Shown piece by piece: positions 33,847 through 41,331 of a DNA stretch of 64,000 bases (the stretch's first letter is position 1; each line of letters begins with the position of its first letter). Both the position numbers and the translations under genes were made by a program. Source of the DNA: Haloarcula salina (lineage in GTDB: Archaea > Halobacteriota > Halobacteria > Halobacteriales > Haloarculaceae). Location: contig NZ_WRXL01000004.1 in NCBI RefSeq assembly GCF_010119195.1, positions 124,001 to 188,000 on the forward strand, written 5' to 3'. Under the pieces are notes generated by a model, which made no database searches, had not been told where the DNA came from, and was given only the letters and a program-made list of their open reading frames with translations.

Positions 33847-34974
33847 ATGGCCGAGTCACCGAAGGCACTGAGCGTCGAGGCGGCGTCCGACCGCTGTCTG
33901 GAGATCGTCGAGCGCGTCGAGGAAGCGGTCGTCGTCGAGCGGCGGGTCCTGTTCGAGACGCTCGCCGCGGTCCTCGCGCGAGGGCACGTCCTCGTCGAAG
34001 ACGTTCCGGGCACGGGCAAGACAGTCCTCGCTCGGGTCCTCGCCGAGTCGCTCGGCCTCGGATTCAACCGCCTCCAGTTCACGCCCGACCTCCTGCCGGC
34101 CGACGTGACCGGGTCGAACGTCTACAACGAACACGACCGGGCCTTCGAGTTCGCCGAGGGACCGGTGTTCGCGAACGTCCTCCTGGCCGACGAGATCAAC
34201 CGCGCGCCGCCGAAGACCCAGGCCGCCCTGCTGGAGGCGATGGAGGAGGGCCAGGTCAGCGTCGACGGGACCACGCGCGACCTCCCGGACCCCTTCGTGG
34301 TCATCGCCACGCAGAACCCCGTCGAGCAGGAGGGGACCTTCCGACTGCCCGAAGCCCAGCGCGACCGCTTCAGCGTGAAGACCTCGCTCGGGTATCCCGA
34401 CGTGGACGGCGAGATGGGGCTACTGGAACAGCGGGCCAACAGACGGACGATCGCGCCATCGGTCGAGCCGGCGGTCGACCCCGAGACGGTGCGCGCCCTG
34501 CGGGACCTGACCGAGGACGTGCGCGTCGACACCAAGGTCCGGCGCTACATCGTCGACCTGGCCCGGCGGACGCGCGAGGACGATCGGACCCGTATCGGTG
34601 TCTCGCCGCGGGGCGTCCAGCGCGTGTTCGAGGCCGTCCGCGCCAGCGCGGTCATCGGCGGCCGAACCTACGCTACGCCGGACGACGTGAAGCGGCTCGC
34701 GACGGCGACGATGGCCCACCGGGTCGTCCTGACGACCGAGGCCACCGTCGAGGGCATCGAACCGGCCGACGTGATCCAATCGGCGCTGTCCGCCGTCGAC
34801 GTGCCGGCCGTCTCGCCGGACGCGCCGTCGGTCGGAGAGGCCGATTCGGAACCGGCGGAGGCGAGTGACGAGACCGCCGCGGACATAGCGGACGCCAGTT
34901 CGGCGCCCGCGGAGACGCGCCGCGCCGGCCTCTCTGGCGACGATACCGACCCGCCCGCGGACGCGGAGGAGTGA
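33847..34974 (+). CDS. MoxR-family AAA+ ATPase
   Basis: A 375-residue ATPase. Walker A is VEDVPGTGKTVLARVLA, Walker B is VLLADEINRAPPKTQAALLEAMEEGQV, sensor 1 is VIATQNPVEQEGTFRLPEAQRDRF, and sensor 2 lies in RIGVSPRGVQRVFEAVRA. The last ~60 residues are acidic and probably disordered. MoxR ATPases remodel or help assemble protein complexes together with DUF58/VWA partners, here the upstream genes. The ATG at 33847 is preferred over an in-frame GTG 15 nt upstream because ATAGATTC at about 33812-33819 would then be a well-placed TATA. Confidence 0.92.
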   Translation: MAESPKALSVEAASDRCLEIVERVEEAVVVERRVLFETLAAVLARGHVLVEDVPGTGKTVLARVLAESLGLGFNRLQFTPDLLPADVTGSNVYNEHDRAFEFAEGPVFANVLLADEINRAPPKTQAALLEAMEEGQVSVDGTTRDLPDPFVVIATQNPVEQEGTFRLPEAQRDRFSVKTSLGYPDVDGEMGLLEQRANRRTIAPSVEPAVDPETVRALRDLTEDVRVDTKVRRYIVDLARRTREDDRTRIGVSPRGVQRVFEAVRASAVIGGRTYATPDDVKRLATATMAHRVVLTTEATVEGIEPADVIQSALSAVDVPAVSPDAPSVGEADSEPAEASDETAADIADASSAPAETRRAGLSGDDTDPPADAEE

Positions 34975-35011
34975 CGACCGCCGGACCGGTCGCGTCGCCG
35001 ACGGCCGAACG

Positions 35012-35019
35012 CCTTTACC
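35012..35019 (+). promoter_or_regulatory. TATA box of the DUF2237 gene
   Basis: GCCTTTAC lies about 27 nt upstream of the ATG at 35043 and decides this start against a longer in-frame reading that overlaps the MoxR gene. Confidence 0.5.
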
Positions 35020-35042
35020 CGCCGGGACGGCGAAGGGGAGGC

Positions 35043-35453
35043 ATGGAGAGCGAACGGAACGTCCTCGGCGGGGAACTGAGCCCCTGCTCGACGGACCCGA
35101 TGACGGGGTTCATGCGGGACGGGTACTGCTACCCGCTACAGCGCGATCCCGGCCGTCACGAGATCTGCGCGGTGATGACCTCGGAGTTCCTGGAGTACAG
35201 CAAGGCCCAGGGCAACGACCTGGTGACGCCGCGTCCTGACCTGAACTTCCCCGGGCTGGAACCGGGCGATAACTGGTGCGTCTGCGTCCCGCGCTGGATC
35301 GAGGCCCACGAGGCGGGGCGCGCGCCGCCGGTGAACATGGACGCCACGAGCGAGGACGTACTCGAGGACGTGACCCTGGAGACGCTCGAAGCCAACGCCG
35401 TCGGCCCGGACTCGGATCTCGGAGACGAATCCGATGACGACGCCAGCGACTGA
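35043..35453 (+). CDS. DUF2237 family protein
   Basis: A 136-residue protein beginning MESERNVLGGELSPCSTDP. It matches the DUF2237 family: NVLGGELSPCSTDPMTGFMRDGYC, HEICAVMTSEFLEYSKAQGNDLVTPRPDLNFPGLEPGDNWCVCVPRW, then VNMDATSEDVLEDVTLE. Cysteines in PCST, GYCYP, ICAVM and WCVCV are conserved and may bind a metal; the biochemical function is not known. Many family members occur in bacteria, so ancient transfer is possible. It is a single gene between MoxR and the Dna2-like gene. Confidence 0.88.
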   Translation: MESERNVLGGELSPCSTDPMTGFMRDGYCYPLQRDPGRHEICAVMTSEFLEYSKAQGNDLVTPRPDLNFPGLEPGDNWCVCVPRWIEAHEAGRAPPVNMDATSEDVLEDVTLETLEANAVGPDSDLGDESDDDASD

Positions 35454-35522
35454 CCGCGAGCGCGAACGACTTTTGAAGCTCCGCCGCGTCGGTGCGGCCG
35501 TGCAACTGGGGAGGGCCGAGCG

Positions 35523-38276
35523 ATGAGCGAGGATCGCGTCCGCGGTGTCGTCGTCGAGGCGGCGGACCCGAAGACCGTGAACACGCAGTACGGCGAGAGC
35601 GAGCTCTGTGAGCTAACGATCCGGCCGGAGCGCGGGGCGGGCGAGCCGACGACGGTGACGCTGTGGGGCAAGTGGACGGAGACCGGCGAGGTGGTCGAGC
35701 CGGGCATGGAAGTCGCCGTCTACAATCCCGACGAGCGGGAGTATCGGGGCGAACAGCAGTACTCCGTCGGCGGCGACGCCAGCCTTGTCGTGGAACCGGA
35801 CTTCCTCGTCGACGTGACCGACATCCGGTCGTGGGTGCAGTGCCCCCGGATGTACTACCTCAACAAGCTCGACGGCGCGGACCACGCCTACCCGCTGGTG
35901 AAGGGGACCGTCGTCCACGAGGTGTTCGGCGACCTCCTGCGGGGCCGGGACCTGGACGAGGCCATCGCGGAGCAGGTCGACGCCGCGGGGCTGTCTATCG
36001 GCCTGCTCGGCCGCGAGGCCGACGAGGTGGCCGGCGACGTTCGCGACCACGCGGCGGCCATCCAGGGGTGGCTCCAGCAGGGGACGCTCACGGAGTCTGA
36101 CGAGTGGCGCTCCGAGATGACGCTCATCTCCGAGCGCTTCGGCATGAAGGGGCGGGCCGACGCCGTCCGCCGGGGGATGCCCGTCGAACTCAAGACCGGC
36201 AAGAACACGAAACGCGAGCCGCGCTTCCAGGACAAGATCCAGGCGACCGCGTACGCCCTGATGCTCGGCGAGCGCGCGGCGGGTGACGGGAGCGCGGTCG
36301 AGGCCGCGCCCGACACGGGCACGCTCCTGTACACGAAGAACGCCGCCGTGGACCGCACCGAGGAGAGCGGCGACCTCTCGCCGGCCAAGGAGTTCTCCAT
36401 CGGGAGCGGCCTGCTGAACTACGTCGTCCGCGCCCGCAACGAGATCGCGGCGATGGAGTACGACTCGTCCGTGCCGACGGGCTACGAGGCCAACGCGAAG
36501 TGCGAGTACTGCTTCGAGCAGGACACCTGCATGGCCGTCTCCGGCCGCCTCGGCCAGGAGTCGAAGGCCGGCCAGGTCGGGCGGGCGATTCCGGCCGAGG
36601 AGCGGGCGTACTTCGAGCGGTTCTACGAGGCCATCGAGGCCGAGCGCCGCGCCGTCCACCGGGAGTACGCGAAGCTCTGGGAGCAGACGCCACAGGAGCG
36701 CGCCGACGACGACCGCGCGCTCGTCGACCTCGAACCGACCGGCCGCCGTGAACTCGACGGCGGCCGCTGGGAACTCCGCGCGAAGGCCACGGGGGCCGTC
36801 TCGAAGATCCGCGAGGGGAACCTCGTGCTCGCCAGCGACGGCGACCCGGTGACGGGGAACGCCGAACTGGCCCGCGTCGAGCGCCTCGGAAACGAGGCGC
36901 CACGCGCCTCGGATGACGGGAACGGCACCGCCGTGAACGACGAGGTCGTCGTCACCGCCGACGAGCCGCTGGACCTCCGTCGGCTCGACGTGTACCCCTC
37001 GGAACTGACGACCGACCGCCTCGAGAACGCGCTCCACGACGCGCTGTTGCTCCAGTCCCCCGAGCAGAAGGACGTGCTGTTCGGCCGTCGAGACCCCGAG
37101 TTCGAGGCCGTCGAACGGACGTTCATCGACAACAACGACGCCCAGAACGAGGCGGTCCGACTGGCCGTCGGGGCCGAGGACTTCGCGCTCGTCCACGGCC
37201 CGCCCGGGACGGGCAAGACCTACACGCTGGCCCGGATGATCCGGGCGCTGGTTGAGGGCGACGGGCGGGACGGGGACGGCGGCCAGCGCGTCCTCCTCTC
37301 GGCGTTCACGAACCGCGCGGTCGACAACCTCTTGGAGGCGCTGGAGGAGCAGGGCTTCACCGACATCGTCCGCGTCGGGACCGAGAGCGGTGTCCGCGAC
37401 GACATGCTGGAGTACCGCCTGGAGACCAGCGGCGACCCCGGCGAGTGCGCCAGCCGCCTCCAGAACGCGCAGGTGGTCGCGGCGACGACGGCCACCTGCG
37501 GGGGCACGACGCTCCAGACCCAGGCGTTCGACGCGGCCGTCGTCGACGAGGCGGGCCAGCTGACCGAGCCGGGGACCCTCGCCGCGACGACGCTGGCCGA
37601 CCGCTTCGTCCTCGTCGGCGACCACCAGCAGCTCCCGCCGGTTGTCCAGTCCGAGGACGAGACGCTGTCGACCTCCCTGTTCGAGCGCCTGATCGACGCC
37701 CATCCCGACGCCGGCGTCATGCTGGACCGCCAGTACCGCATGGCCCAGCACATCCAGGCGTTCGCCTCGCGAGAGTTCTACGACGGGCAGTTGCGGCCCG
37801 CGACGGGCGAGGTGGCCGCCCAGCGCATCGACCACCTCGACGGCGTCTCGCTGGACGCGCTGCCAGCGCACCTGCGCGACCGCGTCTCGTTCGTCGACCC
37901 CGACGGGAGCCAGCGAGGGAACACGAACCCCGCCGAAGCCGACGCCGTCGCCGAGGTGGTGGCGGCCTACCGCGACGCCGGCGTGCCGGCCGACGACATC
38001 GGCGTCATCGCGCCGTACCGTGCCCAGGTCGCGGAGATCACCAAACGGCTCCCGGACGTGGCCGTCGACACGGTGGACCGCTTCCAGGGGTCGAGCAAGG
38101 AGGTCATCGTCGTCTCCTTCGTCGCCACGGGCGCGCTCGACGGCCCCATCTTCGAGGACTACCGGCGCATCAACGTCGCGCTGACGCGGGCGAAGAAGGC
38201 GCTCGTCCTCGTCGGCGACGCCGACGCGCTGGCGACCGACGAGGTGTACGGCCGGATGGTCGAGTGGGCGCGCTGA
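35523..38276 (+). CDS. Dna2-like nuclease-helicase with Fe-S cluster motif
   Basis: A 917-residue fusion. The N-terminal ~95 residues look OB-like (GVVVEAADPKTVNTQYGESELCELTI...VTLWGKWTETGEVVEPGMEVAVYN). A Cas4/RecB-type nuclease follows, with C107 (VQCPRMYYL), HEVFGDLL, GRADAVRRGMPVELKTGK (Asp...Glu-x-Lys) and C327, C330, C336, giving the four-Cys pattern of Fe-S nucleases. The C-terminal SF1 helicase has Walker A GPPGTGKT (559-566), VVDEAGQLTEPGT, RQYRMAQHIQAF, DTVDRFQGSSKEVIV and NVALTRAKKALVLVGD. It should process flaps or broken DNA ends. It ends exactly where the convergent PH-domain gene ends. Confidence 0.93.
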   Translation: MSEDRVRGVVVEAADPKTVNTQYGESELCELTIRPERGAGEPTTVTLWGKWTETGEVVEPGMEVAVYNPDEREYRGEQQYSVGGDASLVVEPDFLVDVTDIRSWVQCPRMYYLNKLDGADHAYPLVKGTVVHEVFGDLLRGRDLDEAIAEQVDAAGLSIGLLGREADEVAGDVRDHAAAIQGWLQQGTLTESDEWRSEMTLISERFGMKGRADAVRRGMPVELKTGKNTKREPRFQDKIQATAYALMLGERAAGDGSAVEAAPDTGTLLYTKNAAVDRTEESGDLSPAKEFSIGSGLLNYVVRARNEIAAMEYDSSVPTGYEANAKCEYCFEQDTCMAVSGRLGQESKAGQVGRAIPAEERAYFERFYEAIEAERRAVHREYAKLWEQTPQERADDDRALVDLEPTGRRELDGGRWELRAKATGAVSKIREGNLVLASDGDPVTGNAELARVERLGNEAPRASDDGNGTAVNDEVVVTADEPLDLRRLDVYPSELTTDRLENALHDALLLQSPEQKDVLFGRRDPEFEAVERTFIDNNDAQNEAVRLAVGAEDFALVHGPPGTGKTYTLARMIRALVEGDGRDGDGGQRVLLSAFTNRAVDNLLEALEEQGFTDIVRVGTESGVRDDMLEYRLETSGDPGECASRLQNAQVVAATTATCGGTTLQTQAFDAAVVDEAGQLTEPGTLAATTLADRFVLVGDHQQLPPVVQSEDETLSTSLFERLIDAHPDAGVMLDRQYRMAQHIQAFASREFYDGQLRPATGEVAAQRIDHLDGVSLDALPAHLRDRVSFVDPDGSQRGNTNPAEADAVAEVVAAYRDAGVPADDIGVIAPYRAQVAEITKRLPDVAVDTVDRFQGSSKEVIVVSFVATGALDGPIFEDYRRINVALTRAKKALVLVGDADALATDEVYGRMVEWAR

Positions 38277-40076
38277 CTACTCGTCGTCAGTCGCCGTTTC
38301 GTCACGAGTCGCGGCTTCGTCATCAGCCACCGCTCCGTCGTCAGTCTCCATCGGGTCCTCGCTCGCCATCGCTTCGTCGCCTGTCGCCGCTTCGTCGTCC
38401 GCCACTGCTTCGTCTGCGTTCGGGTCGTCACCGACATCCGCGTCGTCGGCCGTCGACTCGCCCCGCCGCCGCATCGCGATGTGAGCGGTGAGGCGGCGCC
38501 GGAGTTCCTCTCTGAGTTCGACCGCCACTTCCTCGTCCAGGTCGTACGCTCGTGCGACGCCGCCGAGCAGGCTCGACGAACTGGCCGTGTCGGCTCCGAC
38601 CGTCGCCAGGTCGCGGCGGCGCTGGAACGGCGACCGGGTGACGAACACCGTCTGGAGCCGGTAGTACGGGACGAGACGGGTGGTCCGCCGCCAGAAGCCG
38701 CTCCGCGTCGCGAGCACCGAGTCGTCGAGGTCGAACCCGCGGTGTCGCCAGCGGAGGTGCGCGGCCGGCACGACGGGCAGAAAGAGCGCGAGCGCGAGCC
38801 ACCAGTACCCCGTCTCGAAGACCAGCGAATCGGCCGCGTACGCCACGGCGGTCAGCCCGGCGGCGGCAATCGAGAAGCGGGCGACGTAGCGCCGACGGGC
38901 GCGCTCCGGCGGTCGCTCGAAGTCGAGGTCTCCGAACGGCTCGACGTCGCGGGCCAGTTCGGACACCTCGTCGCGGGCCGCGAGCGGCACCGCGACGCCC
39001 TGCGTGGACTGCTGGTCGCCGCCGCTGTACCCCGCCGTCTCGACGGCGAGCGAGGCGTAGCCGAACCGCCGCATCAGGACGTTCTCGCGGACGGTGAGGG
39101 TCTGGACCTTCTCCAGCGGGATGTTGCCGCTGTAGCGCCGCAGGAGGCCGCGCTCGTAGCGGAGGTCGCCGTTCGCGCGCGTCAGCCGGAAGCCGTGGTA
39201 CTCCACGACGGTCAGGGCGACGCTGACCGCGAGCGCGAGCAGGAGGAACTGCGTGAGCGTCACGGCCGCGAAGACGAGCAGTCGGGTCCCTTCGGGCGAC
39301 CCGAACAGCCAGGGGCGCAAGGCCGCACTCACGCCGACGAGATCGGCGTTGAACCGCAGCACGACCCGGACGAGGTCCATCCCGAGCGGCAGGCCGGCGA
39401 GCGTCAGGACGGGCGCGGCGGGCCGCACCGAGACGACGGCGTAGGTGAGCAGTTCGCGCCAGCCGAACTCGAACAGGAGGTCGCCGTCCGGCTCCGAGTC
39501 GGGGGACGCGGCGTCGAGCGCGCCGGTCGGCTCGCCGGGGTCATCCCCCGCGAATGCGTCGTCCGTCGTCTCGCCCGCGTCTGACTCACCCGCGCCAGTC
39601 CGGGCCGCGTCCGTTTCGACCCTCGATTCGGCGGCCGTCTCTCTCTCGCGGCGGCGGACGTAGTTCCGCAGGCGGTCGACCTCCGACTCGTCGACCGCGT
39701 CGAGCGTGGCCTCCGTCGCGCTCCCGCCGGCCGTTTCGAAGCGCACGACCGCGAGTCCGAGGAGGCGATTGACGACGTTCTGCTCCACGTCGACGTTCTG
39801 GACGCGGCCGAGCGGGATCTGGCGGGACTGCCGGGCGAACACGCCGGACTCGACGCTGAGCGTGTCGCCGTCGAGTTCGTAGCGAAAGCGGAGGTAGCGC
39901 GCCAGGGCGTACCCGCCCCCGAGCAGCGCCCCGAAGACGGCGACGAGCGGGACCGAGAGCGCCGGGAGGAACGCCGTTCCCGCGCCGACGGAGCCGGCGA
40001 AGAACCCGAAGAACGCGCCCTGGAGCGCGCCGCGTGCGACGCGGACGACGGCGCTACGCGGATGGAGCCGCGTCAT
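38277..40076 (-). CDS. Large PH-domain (YdbT-like) membrane protein
   Basis: A 599-residue membrane protein with repeated bacterial PH (DUF304) domains: LDGDTLSVESGVFARQSRQIPLGRVQNVDVEQNVVNRLLGLAVVRFETAGG, a second copy YERGLLRRYSGNIPLEKVQTLTVRENVLMRRFGYASLAVETAGY, and a third ATRSGFWRRTTRLVPYYRLQTVFVTRSPFQRRRDLATV. Each is flanked by pairs of membrane helices. The last ~65 residues are an acidic tail of degenerate ADDEAAT-type repeats. Its ATG overlaps the stop of the small PH gene upstream (ATGA). The bacterial YdbS/YdbT pair has this same arrangement; function is poorly known. Confidence 0.87.
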   Translation of the reverse strand: MTRLHPRSAVVRVARGALQGAFFGFFAGSVGAGTAFLPALSVPLVAVFGALLGGGYALARYLRFRYELDGDTLSVESGVFARQSRQIPLGRVQNVDVEQNVVNRLLGLAVVRFETAGGSATEATLDAVDESEVDRLRNYVRRRERETAAESRVETDAARTGAGESDAGETTDDAFAGDDPGEPTGALDAASPDSEPDGDLLFEFGWRELLTYAVVSVRPAAPVLTLAGLPLGMDLVRVVLRFNADLVGVSAALRPWLFGSPEGTRLLVFAAVTLTQFLLLALAVSVALTVVEYHGFRLTRANGDLRYERGLLRRYSGNIPLEKVQTLTVRENVLMRRFGYASLAVETAGYSGGDQQSTQGVAVPLAARDEVSELARDVEPFGDLDFERPPERARRRYVARFSIAAAGLTAVAYAADSLVFETGYWWLALALFLPVVPAAHLRWRHRGFDLDDSVLATRSGFWRRTTRLVPYYRLQTVFVTRSPFQRRRDLATVGADTASSSSLLGGVARAYDLDEEVAVELREELRRRLTAHIAMRRRGESTADDADVGDDPNADEAVADDEAATGDEAMASEDPMETDDGAVADDEAATRDETATDDE

Positions 40077-40534
40077 ACCGCGTCGGTGGCCTCGCTCTCG
40101 ATTGCGAGGTCGCGGAGCCGTTCGCGCAGTTCGGTCGCTCGCTCGGGCCGGAGGCCGGGAATGGTGATGTCAGCGCCCCGCGAGCCGGCGGTGTAGACGA
40201 CCACGCTCGCCAGGCCGACAGACCGCTCGATCGGGCCGCGCGTGGTGTCGACGTGCTGGACCCGGACGTACGGGACGGACGTGTCGGTCCGGGTCACCAC
40301 CCCGCGTATCAGAAAGAGCGCGTCGTCCTGTAGCTCGAACCGCCAGATCCGGTGGGCGAGCAGCGCGCGGCCGACACCCGCGAGGACGAGAACGAGCCAC
40401 CCGGCGGCGATGGCCGTCTGCGGGAGCGCGACGAGGAACCGGTCGACGGCGAACGCGACGGCCGCGAGCACGGTGGTCCGAACGACGGACGACAGCGCCC
40501 ACAGCAGTCGCACGCGGGGGTGGAGCCTCTCCAT
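40073..40534 (-). CDS. Small PH-domain (YdbS-like) membrane protein
   Basis: A 153-residue protein with two membrane helices (SSVVRTTVLAAVAFAVDRFLV; IAAGWLVLVLAGVGRALLAH). One bacterial-PH domain follows (FELQDDALFLIRGVVTRTDTSVPYVRVQHVDTTRGPIERSVGLASVVVYTAGSRGADITIPGL). It is the YdbS-type partner of the larger protein and is translationally coupled to it. The ATG at 40534 gives MERLHPRVRLLW, parallel to the MTRLHPRSAVVR start of the partner, so the two share a common N-terminal motif. Confidence 0.87.
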   Translation of the reverse strand: MERLHPRVRLLWALSSVVRTTVLAAVAFAVDRFLVALPQTAIAAGWLVLVLAGVGRALLAHRIWRFELQDDALFLIRGVVTRTDTSVPYVRVQHVDTTRGPIERSVGLASVVVYTAGSRGADITIPGLRPERATELRERLRDLAIESEATDAV

Positions 40535-40627
40535 ACCGGGTTCGAGGGGCCGGCCGCGGATTAACGGTTGGGCTTCGACCGCGGGAGTCGGCCGCCGCGC
40601 CCGGCGGATATCCCAGGGGTGGTGGTC

Positions 40628-41266
40628 TCAGGCGCGCTCGTTCACCCGCTCCGCGAGTCGCTCGCCCGGCCGGCGGAGGTGGCCGCTCTCGACCTCGTAG
40701 ACGTAGCCGCTCACGGTGACGTTCTCCGGGATCAGGTCGTGGTTCTCCAGGTACTCCACCTGGGCGGCACAGGCCACGTCGACGTCGTCGGTCATCCGGA
40801 CCCACTCCTCGATGGACGCCGCGCCGATGTTCAGTTCGGGGAGCGACGGGTCGAGCGTGAGGTCAGAGAGGTCGCCGTTCACCGCCGCCTGGAAGCCGTC
40901 GACGATGGCCTCGTCGGACGCGCTCATCATCCCGCAGTCGGTGTGGTTGAGGACGATGATCTCCGTCGTGTCGAAGAACTGCGTCGTCAGCGCGGCCGAC
41001 CGGATCACGTCGTCCGTTACCTTTCCGCCCGCGTTCCGGAATATCTGTGCGTCCCCGAGCGAGAGGCCGAGCACGTCTTCGACCGGAATCCGCTCGTCCA
41101 TGCACGCCACGACGAGCAGTTGCTTGTCGGTCGGTATCCCTTTCCGACGGCGGCACGCCCAGTCGTCGCGGGCGTCGATGTCCGATTCGACCGCCTCGCG
41201 GACGCGTCCGGCCTCGGGTTCGTCGCGGTCGTGGGCCTCGTCGCTCGCGTGAGTGTGATGTGGCAT
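40628..41266 (-). CDS. Beta-class carbonic anhydrase
   Basis: A 212-residue beta-carbonic anhydrase. Zinc ligands C55, H108 and C111 are in VVACMDERI and VLNHTDCGMM, and the catalytic dyad is D57-R59. The IFRNAGGKVTDDVIRSA segment is typical. It interconverts CO2 and bicarbonate in the cytoplasm. A His/Asp-rich N-terminal tail (MPHHTHASDEAHDRDE) precedes the core and might bind metal loosely. It is a single gene; an AT-richer stretch at about 41290-41300 is a plausible promoter. Confidence 0.92.
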   Translation of the reverse strand: MPHHTHASDEAHDRDEPEAGRVREAVESDIDARDDWACRRRKGIPTDKQLLVVACMDERIPVEDVLGLSLGDAQIFRNAGGKVTDDVIRSAALTTQFFDTTEIIVLNHTDCGMMSASDEAIVDGFQAAVNGDLSDLTLDPSLPELNIGAASIEEWVRMTDDVDVACAAQVEYLENHDLIPENVTVSGYVYEVESGHLRRPGERLAERVNERA

Positions 41267-41331
41267 TCCATGACAGGCTTAGTGGGCGCGGCCCATTACT
41301 ATTCCCACGCTAGCGGGAACCCGAAGCGGCG

